Below are positions 44,832 through 54,847 of a stretch of 64,000 nt of DNA, piece after piece. The notes beneath the pieces were generated by a model that was not told where the DNA came from, searched no databases, and saw only the letters and a list, made by a program, of their open reading frames with translations. The translations under genes and the position numbers were made by a program. How positions within the stretch are numbered: the stretch's first letter is position 1; each line of letters opens with the position of its first letter. This stretch comes from Candidatus Obscuribacter sp. (lineage in GTDB: Bacteria > Cyanobacteriota > Vampirovibrionia > Obscuribacterales > Obscuribacteraceae): the NCBI GenBank assembly GCA_016712465.1, contig JADJQZ010000001.1:3286001-3350000 (forward strand). Reading direction: 5' to 3'.

Positions 44832-46039
44832 GTTATCATACTCACTCTCAGGTCTTGAAACTGGCTCCTGGTGGATTCCGGCGCCGGTGCGGTGAGAACT
44901 TTGACGGCGTAGTAAGTAAAGAGACGAAAGTCAACCAGGTCCTGCAGAAGGGAGGGAGACTCCATGGTCTCCTCTACACTGAAAGAGAGTGCCGATGAAC
45001 CGCTTCCCAAGACAGCCGCCAGTGCGGAAAAGGCGGAAGTTACGGAAGCGGCGGCGCTCTGCGCCGAATCATTGCGAGAGCGCAAACGAAGGTCATCGGC
45101 CTGCTTCAGGTAATCCTCGCTCACGACGCCCAGGTCCATTAGTTCTCGCAGCCGACCCAGAAAGGCAGCGATAGAACTCTGCAAAAACTCATCCTGGCTG
45201 CGTCCAAATGCTGTGAGCACCTTGGCATATTTGCGGGAAATTTTGACTATGTCGCAGGCACCCATCATGCCACGGCAATCCGGACCGGACAGACCCTGGG
45301 TAGGTCCATTACCTGTGTTGGTCGAACTTGCTGCCTGACTTTCGGACACACGCTGACGCAATTCGATCAAACTATCGGAAAGCAAATAATAATCGCCCTC
45401 CATTATGATTCTCAGTCCGTACTCAAGATCGGCAAAACAATTCAAGCGGCTGTCGAAGCCGCTGCCGGCTGCCGCGCTCTTAAACATAAGCGTGCCCAAT
45501 TCACCAAGATGATTGCTCAGGGGCAGCAGGCATTTCTCCAGCACGTCGCCCCTTGCATGCACATGACCAGGTTTGAAGCCATGGGCCGAAAAGGAACCGC
45601 TCGGTCCGCATAGACCGGCTCGGGCAGAGGGTCCCGATACAGGTTCGCTGAAAAGGTCGATAATCTGGTAGCCGGTAGCCACCAGAGCCAGGGATGGATG
45701 CCGCTCAAAACAGGCGAGGGAAGCAGCCAGACAATCCTTAGCCATTATGGCGTCTTGTTGAAAAAGCTTGACAAACTGACCACCGACCTCACTCAAGCAC
45801 TGATTGTAGGTCTCCCAGAGACCGGCAGGTGAGCCATGACGCCAATACTTTACTCTGGCATCGCGAGCAGCAAAACTTTCTATGATGGATAGGGAATAAT
45901 CGCTGGAAAAATCATCCACGATTATAAGTTCAAGATTTTCATGACTCTGCCTGAGAACGCTTTCAATGGCCGGAGCCAGATAGCGTTCTCCGTTTTTGAC
46001 GGGCAGCAATACAGAAATTAGCGCTTGTGGTAAACCCAT
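44798..46039 (-). CDS. Family 2 glycosyltransferase
   Basis: I use ATG 46039 (MGLPQALISV), because GGAG is six bases upstream; the frame extends to 46108. The 413-aa protein has a GT-A fold N-terminus: ISVLLPVKNGERYLAPAIESVLRQSHENLELIIVDDFSSD is the classic nucleotide-sugar-binding start, and FVKLFQQDAIM holds the second acidic motif region. The C-terminal ~200 residues are helical and Ser-rich with no membrane segment. The sugar and acceptor are unknown. No other polysaccharide genes are adjacent. Confidence 0.88.
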   Translation of the reverse strand: MGLPQALISVLLPVKNGERYLAPAIESVLRQSHENLELIIVDDFSSDYSLSIIESFAARDARVKYWRHGSPAGLWETYNQCLSEVGGQFVKLFQQDAIMAKDCLAASLACFERHPSLALVATGYQIIDLFSEPVSGPSARAGLCGPSGSFSAHGFKPGHVHARGDVLEKCLLPLSNHLGELGTLMFKSAAAGSGFDSRLNCFADLEYGLRIIMEGDYYLLSDSLIELRQRVSESQAASSTNTGNGPTQGLSGPDCRGMMGACDIVKISRKYAKVLTAFGRSQDEFLQSSIAAFLGRLRELMDLGVVSEDYLKQADDLRLRSRNDSAQSAAASVTSAFSALAAVLGSGSSALSFSVEETMESPSLLQDLVDFRLFTYYAVKVLTAPAPESTRSQFQDLRVSMITEPVGISGRLR

Positions 46040-46346
46040 TTTCATCTCCGCAGTCTGAAATTGACTGCTGGCTCTACGGTAACAAAGTAGAGAATAGGAC
46101 CGACCCAAGATTTAATATCTCTTACGCTCCTGGAAACATCCGGTCACATATACAAAACAGGCCACTTTCAATGCACCTGCAAAATAGAGTCTCTCCGGCT
46201 ATCAAAGCCACCTCCACAATTGCTAAAATCTCCCTTTAGAAGACTCGCCACTGGCAATTTAAAGCTATTCCAAAGCGATTTCCAATGATTCCCGGGCGCG
46301 AGAAGCTAACCAGCCGGTTAGCAGGTGTTAACAATGAGGTTCTCAA

Positions 46347-46724
46347 GTGAAGGTACTTTTGGTGGACGATGACACCAACATTCGCATGGTGGCTGTCATG
46401 GGACTGGAAGACGAACTGGACTGGGAGATTCAGGAAGCATGCTCCGGTCAGGAAGCCATTCAACTGGCTTCAACGCAAAAGCCTGATTTGATACTGCTGG
46501 ACATGATGATGCCAGGCATGGACGGAATCAGTACCTTCGGTAAACTGAGGGAACTGGATACGGTTAAAGACACACCGATTATTTTTATGACCGCTAAGGT
46601 ACAGCCGGAAGAAATCGAGTCTTACAAAATTCTGGGAGCCCGAGGGGTGATTATCAAGCCATTTGATCCAATCACCCTGGCCCAGGAGATTCAAGATATT
46701 CTCGCTCAAAAGTTCGATGCCTAG
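46347..46724 (+). CDS. Single-domain response regulator (CheY-like)
   Basis: The 125-aa receiver starts at GTG 46347, with GAGG six bases upstream. It has the acidic cluster LLVDDD, the phosphoacceptor in LILLDMMMPGMDG, the switch Thr in IFMTAK and the Lys in IIKPFD. With no output domain it should shuttle phosphate or bind a partner. It is 32 bp upstream of the hybrid kinase and is the first gene of a phosphorelay cluster. Confidence 0.93.
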   Translation: MKVLLVDDDTNIRMVAVMGLEDELDWEIQEACSGQEAIQLASTQKPDLILLDMMMPGMDGISTFGKLRELDTVKDTPIIFMTAKVQPEEIESYKILGARGVIIKPFDPITLAQEIQDILAQKFDA

Positions 46725-46756
46725 AGACTTCAAACACTAAAGAAAGGAGGAAAGCC

Positions 46757-49462
46757 ATACTCAGGATCAGGTTCTTAGCTTCCTGGGTACTTACCGTGGT
46801 CTGTGTCACCATGGCGGCCGGTTTCATCCTCAATCACAACAATCTAGTCATTCAAGAAAAGAGCTGGGTGGCGGAAACCCAGGCCATAATTAATAAGCTT
46901 GACAATATCGCCGCTCTCAACCTGAAAGCGGAAAGTTCAGCCCGTGCCTTTTACTTGTCCAGAGACCAAAAATATCTCAACACCAGAAACCATGCTGTTA
47001 AGGAGTTGAAAGAGCGCCTGCAAGAACTTGCTGCCATGTTGAAAGACCAGCCCCAGCAAGAGAAGAACGCCCTCCACTTGCAAAGAATAATTTCTGAAAG
47101 GCTGGCCCTGACCGACCACGCCACCTGGGAAGTTGCTCACGCCGCCAACAACCACACAACTGTGGACATCAGTAAAGGTGCGGCGCTTACGGAAAGACTG
47201 GAAGATCTGGTGGCAGAAATGAAGGACTACCAGAATGATCGCATCTCTCAAAGAGAAACGGAATTTCTTCAAAACGTCATTCAAACCAACCGCATCGAAG
47301 GTCTCCTGGGCGTGCTCTGTATTTTAGCGCTCTCCTTCTCACTCTTTTTGACATACCGCTACATGTCGGCCAAAAAAGAATCGGACGTGCGTTTTCGCGC
47401 TATTTTCAATCAGACCTTCCAGCTCATAGGACTCCTGACACCTGACGGTCGCCTTCTGGAAGCAAACCAGACGGCTCTCGATATGGTAGGAGTAGACCCA
47501 GCCACCTTACGCAATAAGTTTTTCTGGGACACACCTTGGTGGCAGCACTCTCCCCAGGAGCAAGCAGTCCTTAAGCAAGCTGTAAAGGACGCCGCTTCCG
47601 GCAAATTCGTGCGCTTCCAGACCAATCATATAGGTAAAGGCGGCGAGACAATCACTATAGATTTTTCTATCAAGCCTGTGCTCGACGACTCCGGCAAAGT
47701 GCTTTACCTGCTTCCGGAAGGTCGCGATATGACCGAACAAAAACGCGCCCAGGAAAGCACCGCAGCCAGTGAACAACATCTCAAGGCCTTGCTCACCTGC
47801 CTGGCGGAAGGGGTCTATCAGATAGACCTGGAAGGCAATCTGGTTTATATGAACGGTGCGGCAGAACGCATTTTGCAATATCAGGAGAGCGAACTGCTTG
47901 GCAAAAACATGCACAACATCATTCACGACAGTAGCGATACAGACCCTTCCCAGGCGCCGTTCCCTCAGTTAATCACCGGTCAAAGAGAGCAACCCGGCAG
48001 TGACTTCAAACTTTTGAGAGTAGTTGAAAGAGGAGAGGAACTGCGCATTTCAGAAGACTGGTTCCGCCGCAAAGACGGCACTTGCGTTCCGGTCGAATAT
48101 GTAGGCTCACCGCTCATGCAAAATGGTGAAGTAAAAGGAGCAGTGATTGCTTTCCAGGATATTACTAACCGCAAAGAAGCAGAGAAACGCGTCAGTGAAT
48201 TCTATTCAACAGTCTCCCATGAATTGCGCACCCCGCTAACCTCAATTCGCGGCGCCATGCGCCTTCTGGAGGCAGGAAAGGGCGGAGAATTGACAGAGCG
48301 GGGCAAGCACCTAACCACCATGGGTCGTATCGAATGCGACCGACTGGTGCGACTCATAAACGACATGCTCGACATACGAAAAATGGAGGCCGGAAAACTC
48401 GACCTGCGCTATGCTGAATTTGACGCCGTAGATGCGGCCCGGCAGGCCATCAGCAACCTGCAGGCCTACGCCGATGAGCACCGGGTCTCCATAACTTTAA
48501 AGCCGGCACCGGTGATTATGCTAAACGCCGACCGGGACAGATTTACTCAAATATTGACCAATCTCGTATCCAATGCGGTACGCTTCAGTCCTCTGGACTC
48601 CGAAGTGAAAGTCAGCCTCGACCTGCTGGCTCCGGAAGAAACATTGAAAGTATCCGTTCAAGATAGCGGACCCGGAATCAAACAGACGGACCAGCGTAAA
48701 CTCTTCAAGGTGTTTCAGCAGCTTGATGCCACCGATGCTCGCAGGAAGGGTGGCACCGGGCTTGGCCTGGCTATTTGTAAATCACTGGTGGAACAACACG
48801 GCGGCAGAATCGGACTGAATAGTGTAGAAGGAGAAGGCGCAACATTTTGGTTTACCCTACCAATATACGGTAAACAGCAGCCTGAGAAGAAACAGCCTGA
48901 CGAGACGAAACAGCAAGACACTGCCATCAGTTCGCCGGCGGAGCACAAACATCACTCCTCACGCTATCGCAAATCCAAAGGCAAACATGAAAGAGTAAAG
49001 GCTCTCATTGCCGAGAACGACAAGTTCACGCGCAATTTGCTCGAATTGCAGCTAAGGCGTATGGGCATTGAAGTTATTTGCACCGAAAGCGGTGAAGGGG
49101 CGCTCAAAATCCTGAACAGAGATCCCATTGAGCTGATAATTCTTGAACTGGGCTTGCCCGATATCAGCGGCACAGACCTGATAGCTAAACTCAAAGAAGA
49201 AGGAAAGGGGGAAATTCCCCTTGTTGTCTACACAGCCCAGGATCTCACCCATGAAGAACGTCTCTGCACCACCCTCGGTGAAACCAGACATCTGACAAAG
49301 TCTCTATCGGGGGAAGAGGATTTCGTAGCCGCCGTCAAGGAAGTGCTTGGTGAAAGGGCCAGGGACCTGCCGGACATGGCTGTGGCAACTGACAACCGCT
49401 TACCATCTATGACGGAAGCGGAAGCCCTCAGACTCAGGTCGAAGGACCAAAATTCGCAATAG
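46757..49462 (+). CDS. CHASE3-PAS-PAS hybrid sensor histidine kinase with degenerate receiver
   Basis: The conservative start is GTG 46796, but an optimal AGGAGG (46745-46750) lies six bases before an ATA codon at 46757. From there the frame adds LRIRFLASWVLTVV, completing a positively charged first membrane helix; I therefore propose the ATA start (901 aa). A CHASE3-like extracytoplasmic domain (LNLKAESSARAFYLSRDQKYL) is followed by a second membrane helix (LLGVLCILALSFSLFLTYRY), two PAS domains, HisKA (VSHELRTPL) and HATPase (NLVSNAVRF, GGTGLGLAIC). The C-terminal receiver has LIILELGLPD, where the phosphoacceptor Asp is Glu. Confidence 0.9.
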   Translation: MLRIRFLASWVLTVVCVTMAAGFILNHNNLVIQEKSWVAETQAIINKLDNIAALNLKAESSARAFYLSRDQKYLNTRNHAVKELKERLQELAAMLKDQPQQEKNALHLQRIISERLALTDHATWEVAHAANNHTTVDISKGAALTERLEDLVAEMKDYQNDRISQRETEFLQNVIQTNRIEGLLGVLCILALSFSLFLTYRYMSAKKESDVRFRAIFNQTFQLIGLLTPDGRLLEANQTALDMVGVDPATLRNKFFWDTPWWQHSPQEQAVLKQAVKDAASGKFVRFQTNHIGKGGETITIDFSIKPVLDDSGKVLYLLPEGRDMTEQKRAQESTAASEQHLKALLTCLAEGVYQIDLEGNLVYMNGAAERILQYQESELLGKNMHNIIHDSSDTDPSQAPFPQLITGQREQPGSDFKLLRVVERGEELRISEDWFRRKDGTCVPVEYVGSPLMQNGEVKGAVIAFQDITNRKEAEKRVSEFYSTVSHELRTPLTSIRGAMRLLEAGKGGELTERGKHLTTMGRIECDRLVRLINDMLDIRKMEAGKLDLRYAEFDAVDAARQAISNLQAYADEHRVSITLKPAPVIMLNADRDRFTQILTNLVSNAVRFSPLDSEVKVSLDLLAPEETLKVSVQDSGPGIKQTDQRKLFKVFQQLDATDARRKGGTGLGLAICKSLVEQHGGRIGLNSVEGEGATFWFTLPIYGKQQPEKKQPDETKQQDTAISSPAEHKHHSSRYRKSKGKHERVKALIAENDKFTRNLLELQLRRMGIEVICTESGEGALKILNRDPIELIILELGLPDISGTDLIAKLKEEGKGEIPLVVYTAQDLTHEERLCTTLGETRHLTKSLSGEEDFVAAVKEVLGERARDLPDMAVATDNRLPSMTEAEALRLRSKDQNSQ

Positions 49463-49527
49463 CATAGTGTTTCAAACATGTAAAAGCAGGAAAAAACTCG
49501 ATGAGTGAAGCCGGGAGCGGTAGGTAA

Positions 49528-51627
49528 ATGAGCAGAGGACAGACCCCATATTCCATTCTCGTTGTGGATGATGACCCGGCCTTTCGAGCCCTGGTCAGTG
49601 CCATACTGAAGACTCGCGGCTACCGTGTGAAGGAAGCCGGCAGCGCAGATGAAGCGGCAGCCATGTTCTCAGATAGAGAAACGAAACTGGCAATTGTCGA
49701 CTATCGCATGCCGGGGAAAGACGGCGTTGCCTGGATCCAAAAACTGAGAGATGCCGGTAAGGCCATCCCGGTAGTATTTGTCTCCGGAAACTGGTGCGAT
49801 CAAAAAACCTTCACCTGGTTAAGAAATATCCTGCAGGTTTCACTAATCGTGAAAAAACCTATTGTTCCTGCCGTTTTTCTTGAGCAGGTAGAAAGCCTCT
49901 TGCCGGCGGAAACACGCCTGGCTTTGCAGGAAGACGGAATCGCAGATATCGCCGCCCATAGTGTCATGCCTGATGATGAAAGCGATCGGGGCGAAAACAT
50001 CAGACAACTAATGCAAATTCGCTCCCGCCTGGAACTGAAGTCAGCCCTTAAAGTTGCTCAGGCCAGCTATCTGCAAGACCTGGGGCATCAATGGGCAGAA
50101 CTGGTGAAGTTGTGCAACGAGATAAAGGTAAGTCCGGAGCGCATCGACCTGCAAAACATCGCCATCAACGAAGCTCACAAAATTAAGGGCACAGCGGGTT
50201 CACTCAACCTGGCCGAAGTAGGAGAAATCGGCGGTAAAGTCGAGACCCTTTTGCGGGTTCTCGACCCCCGCGAATCCACCGAAATGGAAGTAATTTGGTC
50301 TGAAATCAACCGCGCTCTTGCCCAGGGTGAAAGAGCCGTACACAAGGCCATCGACGACCGCTCCGATGTCAGCCAGGAAGCACACGTAGCAGTAAGAGTC
50401 TTACTACTGGGTGACGGCTACCAGGAGATTTTGCCGCAGTTGGAAGTGGCTACCATTACTGCCTGCAGTCAAACGAATGCAGCCCTGACTCGACTCAAGA
50501 AACACACCTACGAAGCTTGCGTCTTCGATATTGTGCATGCCGGCCGCCACGAATTGTTCGAATTAGCCAGACAGGCACGGCTGCCCGTGGAAGGCATTGT
50601 TCCAATCGCCCTGATCAAACCCAACGAAGCCAGCAGCTTTCTCAGTGCCGCAGATGAGCTCTTTTTAGGCGCTTCCTCCGTCAACAGCCGACCTGAAAGT
50701 CAGGAGGAAATGGAGCTGATTGTCTCTCGTCTTCTTAAAGTAAGACAGGCACAGAAACAGCGCGTAGTAGTGGTAGACGACGACATGGTGCTCTTGAATT
50801 TCGTTGAAACCGTACTCACCGCCCACGGCTTCAATGTACGAACCGTGAACAATCCGCTCGAAACCGGGCTCATGCTGGATCAATTCAAGCCGGATCTTCT
50901 GCTCCTGGACGCAATGATGCCGGGTATGACCGGCTACGAAGTCTGTCGCATGGTCAGGGAAGAAGAGCAGTGGCAGAATCTGCCGATAGTGTTTCTTACC
51001 GGCAAATCCTCTCCGGAAGCGCGCTCAGCCGCCTTTCAAGCCGGAGCCAACGACTTTCTCAGTAAGCCCGTGCTTGTAGACGAACTGCGCTCCCGCATCA
51101 ACGGTCAGCTGGCTAAATCCGCCCAGGGCAAAGAATCTCTCGCCAAAGATGCAAACACAGGACTGCTCAACGAGGACGCCTTTGTGAAAGCAGCAGGTGA
51201 ACTGCTTCAGGCAACAACCCCTCAGACCCCCATGGCCATGGCACTGATCGCCGCCGACGACGTCGAGGGAATCAGACTGGTGCACGGTATAGAATCGCTC
51301 CGCCAGGCTCTCGTAGCCCTGGGGGGCGAAATCAGACTGCGCTTCAAGGCAGAAGATGTGCGAGGCAAAATAGGCTACGATGCCTATGCTCTCCTTCTCA
51401 AAGACACTACAAAAGAAGTGGCGGCCGACGCCATCGCCCTTCTACAAGAGGAATTCACCAGCCGTAGCTTCTTTGGAGATAGAGGCAATTTTAAACTTGA
51501 TTTTTCCACCGGTATCACCGACAGCACTGAGGCCGGACGTGGAATCAAGCCACTCTTGAAGCAAGCCTATCAGAGGATGCTCTCGGTACGGGGTACCGCC
51601 AGCGGTCGAATCAACTACGCCGACTGA
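49528..51627 (+). CDS. Multi-domain response regulator: receiver-HPt-receiver(degenerate)-receiver-GGDEF
   Basis: The 699-aa soluble protein has an N-terminal receiver with phosphoacceptor Asp58 (LAIVDYRMPG) and an HPt-like domain with His217 in EAHKIKGTAGS. A weak pseudo-receiver (AVRVLLLGDGYQ...) follows, then an intact receiver (VVVVDDDMV, LLLLDAMMPGM, FLTGK, LSKPV). The C-terminal GGDEF fold has a signature reduced to GYDAY, so it is probably not a cyclase. It lies 65 bp after the hybrid kinase on the same strand. The HPt makes it the natural relay for the kinase and the single receiver upstream. Confidence 0.9.
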   Translation: MSRGQTPYSILVVDDDPAFRALVSAILKTRGYRVKEAGSADEAAAMFSDRETKLAIVDYRMPGKDGVAWIQKLRDAGKAIPVVFVSGNWCDQKTFTWLRNILQVSLIVKKPIVPAVFLEQVESLLPAETRLALQEDGIADIAAHSVMPDDESDRGENIRQLMQIRSRLELKSALKVAQASYLQDLGHQWAELVKLCNEIKVSPERIDLQNIAINEAHKIKGTAGSLNLAEVGEIGGKVETLLRVLDPRESTEMEVIWSEINRALAQGERAVHKAIDDRSDVSQEAHVAVRVLLLGDGYQEILPQLEVATITACSQTNAALTRLKKHTYEACVFDIVHAGRHELFELARQARLPVEGIVPIALIKPNEASSFLSAADELFLGASSVNSRPESQEEMELIVSRLLKVRQAQKQRVVVVDDDMVLLNFVETVLTAHGFNVRTVNNPLETGLMLDQFKPDLLLLDAMMPGMTGYEVCRMVREEEQWQNLPIVFLTGKSSPEARSAAFQAGANDFLSKPVLVDELRSRINGQLAKSAQGKESLAKDANTGLLNEDAFVKAAGELLQATTPQTPMAMALIAADDVEGIRLVHGIESLRQALVALGGEIRLRFKAEDVRGKIGYDAYALLLKDTTKEVAADAIALLQEEFTSRSFFGDRGNFKLDFSTGITDSTEAGRGIKPLLKQAYQRMLSVRGTASGRINYAD

Positions 51628-51714
51628 GTTTTCATCAGCCTTTGAGCAAATCGCGCACAATTCGGCACCTTCATGTAAGATGGAATTAGTTCATCTTGAG
51701 GCAAGGGCGAAACG

Positions 51715-52731
51715 GTGCACTTGAAGCTTATGAATCTAGCTCTATTCATAGGCATGACTTCGGTCATGCTTTTCGTAACAGTGGTGCTTCCGCTTCAAAC
51801 CGGCAAGGGTTCAGGCACTAGAGCCTTGGCTCTGTCTGAGAAGGAAGCAGAGAGCGTGGCAGATCAAGAAGGTTTCATCAGCCATATTAACAGCGAAGGC
51901 TGCCACATATATCTCGCCACGGGCGAGAGCGGCTGGCAGGCGAGCAAGCAAGACTTTCACGACTGGGTAAAGGCATCTGTCCAGTCTATTGAGGCTTACT
52001 ACGGCAGTTTTCCCGTACCCGAGACAAGAATTCGCCTGTATCAGACAAATGGGGACACTGTCGAATTCGGCGAAAGCACCTACGACGATGATCTAGCCCA
52101 GGGCGAAATTGAGGTTTATGTGGGACGTGATACCACCCGAGAAACGCTCATGTCTAGCTGGACCCTTACCCACGAGATGGTTCATCTTACCTTCCCGATT
52201 GTTCACAAGGAAGATCGCTGGCTGGCCGAGGGCATAGCCACCTACGTCGAACCAATCGCCCGCATGCGCAAGGGGCTGGTCAGTAGAGACGCGGTCTGGC
52301 AAGAACTGCTGGAAGGGCTGCCCCAAGGTGTCGACAACGGCAGACTGGGACGCATGCGCGGCACAAAAGAGTGGGGCAGCCTCTACTGGGGCGGAGCGCT
52401 CTACTGTTTACTTGCCGACCTGGAAATTCGACAAAAGACCAATAATCAAATGGGTCTTGAGGACGCTCTTTCGGAGATTGCCAGTAGCGGCGGCACGGCG
52501 GCTTCCTTCTGGTCGGCGGAAGAGGCCCTTGCCCGGGGTGACAAGCACCTGGGGCAAAACATTCTCGTGCCGCTTTTCAGGCAGTTTCAGGATGAAACCT
52601 TAAGCGTAGATCTGGAACAATTATTCAATCAACTGGGCGTAGAGGAAACACCGTCGAAGCAACTGACCTTCAACGACCGGGCACCACTGGCCAGGACGCG
52701 AGAAGCCATACTGGGAAGACCTCGCAGTTAA
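51715..52731 (+). CDS. Membrane-anchored gluzincin-type zinc metalloprotease
   Basis: The 338-aa protein starts at GTG. One membrane segment (LALFIGMTSVMLFVTVVLP) is followed by an extracytoplasmic domain. HEMVH (His153, His157) and the Glu172 in WLAEGIATYVEP form the H-E-x-x-H...E zinc site of M1/M61-like peptidases. The C-terminal ~140 residues are helical, as in collagenase-like or peptidase MA-type proteins. It might trim cell-surface proteins. The next gene starts ~30 bp downstream. Confidence 0.8.
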   Translation: MHLKLMNLALFIGMTSVMLFVTVVLPLQTGKGSGTRALALSEKEAESVADQEGFISHINSEGCHIYLATGESGWQASKQDFHDWVKASVQSIEAYYGSFPVPETRIRLYQTNGDTVEFGESTYDDDLAQGEIEVYVGRDTTRETLMSSWTLTHEMVHLTFPIVHKEDRWLAEGIATYVEPIARMRKGLVSRDAVWQELLEGLPQGVDNGRLGRMRGTKEWGSLYWGGALYCLLADLEIRQKTNNQMGLEDALSEIASSGGTAASFWSAEEALARGDKHLGQNILVPLFRQFQDETLSVDLEQLFNQLGVEETPSKQLTFNDRAPLARTREAILGRPRS

Positions 52732-52761
52732 TTTATAATCGAGGAACAGAAACTGAAGAAG

Positions 52762-53718
52762 TTGCCGTTTAAGCAATACCTCAATCTTGCATGCACCATG
52801 GTCTCAGCAAGCCTGACCGCACTAATAATGGTGTCATTCATTCCGAATATCTGGCTATTCGATATAGCCAGCCAGTTGCGGCTGGCTATTGCCGCCATAG
52901 TGGTAGTGTGCATGCCGGTTTTGTTAATTTTGCGCGCCAAAGCGGGATTCGCCCTTGCCCTGCTCGGATTGACGATAAATGCGGTGCCCATCCTATCGAT
53001 GTATCTAGATAGGCAGAAGACGGTGGAAGCGCGTAAGACGGTAACCATTCTCAATTTCAATTCTGAATTTCAGCATAACAATCAATTCAAACTATTCGAG
53101 ACCCTGGTAGCAGAGAAAGAACCTGACCTCGTTGCACTGGTAGAAGTCGACAAGAAATGGATCGACTCTATTGATGAGACTATGAAGCGCTATCCGTATA
53201 AGAAAATCTACCTGGTCGGACCGGGTATGGCTTACTTCAGCAAGTTCCCCATCGAAGAAAGCAATGCAAGATATTACGGCAAGAGTCACCATCCACGAAT
53301 CACAGCTACAATCAGGATCGGCAATAGACAGGTTCAGCTGGTCCTTGCACATCCGACCACTCCCAAGAACGAGAGTGGTTACCTAGAGCGCAATCAAGAG
53401 ATCTCACTTCTCAAGAAGGAAGTGGCCGCTCTCAATAATCCTAAAATATTGATCGGAGATCTAAACTGTGGACCATGGTCTCCCGTTTTTGCAGATCTGC
53501 TCAAGGCCGGTTTGCGAGATTCACAGCAGGGTTTTGGTCCGCAGCCATCCTGGCCGGCTCGGACCGGGAGAGTAATAGACGGGCTGCCAATACCGCCACT
53601 AGTGCCAATAGACCACGTACTTCTAAGTCCAGATATTATCGTACTGGAGCGCACGGCAGGACCGTCACTAGGGTCGGATCACCTGCCTGTTCTGGTGAAG
53701 ATTGCCCTGCCAGAGTAA
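52762..53718 (+). CDS. Membrane-tethered endonuclease/exonuclease/phosphatase-fold protein
   Basis: The start is TTG 52762 by convention. An in-frame CTG at 52753 is preceded at eight bases by GAGG and would give the more usual M-K-K-L-P-F-K beginning. The ~318-aa protein has two to three N-terminal membrane helices (LIMVSFIPNIWLF, LAIAAIVVVCMPVLLI, FALALLGLTINAVPILSM). An EEP domain follows with LVEVD (Glu), LIGDLNCGPWS (Asp/Asn), IDHVLLS and GSDHLPV (catalytic His). The active site probably faces outside, as in related lipid phosphatases or VanJ-like proteins. Confidence 0.85.
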   Translation: MPFKQYLNLACTMVSASLTALIMVSFIPNIWLFDIASQLRLAIAAIVVVCMPVLLILRAKAGFALALLGLTINAVPILSMYLDRQKTVEARKTVTILNFNSEFQHNNQFKLFETLVAEKEPDLVALVEVDKKWIDSIDETMKRYPYKKIYLVGPGMAYFSKFPIEESNARYYGKSHHPRITATIRIGNRQVQLVLAHPTTPKNESGYLERNQEISLLKKEVAALNNPKILIGDLNCGPWSPVFADLLKAGLRDSQQGFGPQPSWPARTGRVIDGLPIPPLVPIDHVLLSPDIIVLERTAGPSLGSDHLPVLVKIALPE

Positions 53719-53730
53719 GCCTCTCAATTG

Positions 53731-54426
53731 CTAGCGAATCGAATCTGCCTTTCTTTTCGCCTCATCCATAATTTTCCGGCACTTCTCTTCACAGGCCTGC
53801 TGAATCTCATGTCTGCGCTCTTCACTGATGTCGAATTTCCTTTCACCGGTCTCAACATTCTTCCATCTGCGGCCTTCATAGGTGGCTTCGTATTCAATCT
53901 GCTCTTTGGCTTCCTTCCTGAGCTTCTCACAGTCATCTTGCGCCAGTTTAAGGATATGGGCCTTATTCTGCTCCTTTACCTTGTCGGCATAAGTGACCGG
54001 CTTGGACTCTTCCTTATCATCATCATCCGATTCATCCGCACCTTCGGCTTTTGCCTCTGTTGCTGGTTTGCCTTCTGTAGAGGACGAGGCGGCTTTAGGC
54101 AGGTGCTTCTCCGTGCGGGCTATACCAGTTTGGCAATGAGCGAAAATCTCTCCATACGCACAATTTTTCTGGCACATCGTATAGTGAAATTTGGCCTTGG
54201 TCATCTGTCCAAGCACAAGACAGGTATTAGCCAGATAGTAATGGGCTTGCCAGGAAGTGGGTGACTCTGTTACCGCCTTCTCTAAGAGCAGCCGGGCATT
54301 CGAATATTGTTTTTCATTGTATAGCTTGATACCTTCTTCAAGATTTGTGGCGGCAGCAACCGGCAAAAGCGTCAGATAGCAAGCTATCATGAGCAGTAAA
54401 CTGGAACTTAAAAGCCTTAACCGCAT
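53731..54426 (-). CDS. Secreted TPR protein with charged coiled-coil tail
   Basis: The 231-aa protein has a signal peptide (LLSSSLLLMIACYLTLLPVAAA), a TPR pair at ~28-95 (EEGIKLYNEKQYSNARLLLEKAV, WQAHYYLANTCLVLGQ) with several Cys, and a highly acidic linker (GADESDDDDKEES). The C-terminus is a charged helix (CEKLRKEAKEQIEYEA, CEEKCRKIMDEAKRKAD). No enzyme motif is present. It is convergent with the EEP gene. Confidence 0.8.
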   Translation of the reverse strand: MRLRLLSSSLLLMIACYLTLLPVAAATNLEEGIKLYNEKQYSNARLLLEKAVTESPTSWQAHYYLANTCLVLGQMTKAKFHYTMCQKNCAYGEIFAHCQTGIARTEKHLPKAASSSTEGKPATEAKAEGADESDDDDKEESKPVTYADKVKEQNKAHILKLAQDDCEKLRKEAKEQIEYEATYEGRRWKNVETGERKFDISEERRHEIQQACEEKCRKIMDEAKRKADSIR

Positions 54427-54727
54427 AAATTTACTTCAAACTACCTGCAGCGCCCAACTGAGAGACTATCAATGACTGTGTCACCTTAATCAGTTATACA
54501 CCGATGGCAAGATTCGAGCCATAAACATTACGGTTAAAATGCCTCAATCTGTTGGCCGCCTATCCCTGCAAGGAAAGTAAATACATCTTCCACAATTCCA
54601 ATTCTGCGCCTGCAACTGACGCTTACTAGACTGCGCTGCCACTATTAGATCCGGAGGAGCAAGACTTCGTATTTACCCCCATCAGGCGCCACACCTCGGA
54701 CACACCCGCAGGCTACATTAAGGCAAC
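54427..54727. other. Intergenic region flanking the IS21 element
   Basis: This is the non-coding stretch between the TPR gene start and the IS left end. Its last bases, GGCAAC at 54722-54727, are the left copy of the insertion's target duplication. Nothing else is recognised; before insertion it probably contained the promoter region of the gene now starting at 57426. Confidence 0.5.
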
Positions 54728-54743
54728 TGCGTATTCGCATGAA

Positions 54744-54809
54744 TTTGGCCGCCGAATCGCATTTCAATTTGGCCGGCAAAGCGCATAGTTTTTGGCCACC
54801 CAGTCGCAT
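54744..54809 (+). repeat. Left-end array of 19-bp transposase-binding boxes
   Basis: There are three boxes of TTTGGCC-N7-CGCAT at 54744, 54768 and 54791 (spacing 24 and 23 bp), and a half box at 54814. They face inward and are the mirror of boxes at the other end. In IS21 elements such repeats bind IstA. Confidence 0.85.
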
Positions 54810-54847
54810 TTAATTTGGCCACCTGCCAAGAAGGTCTCTGCTTGCGG

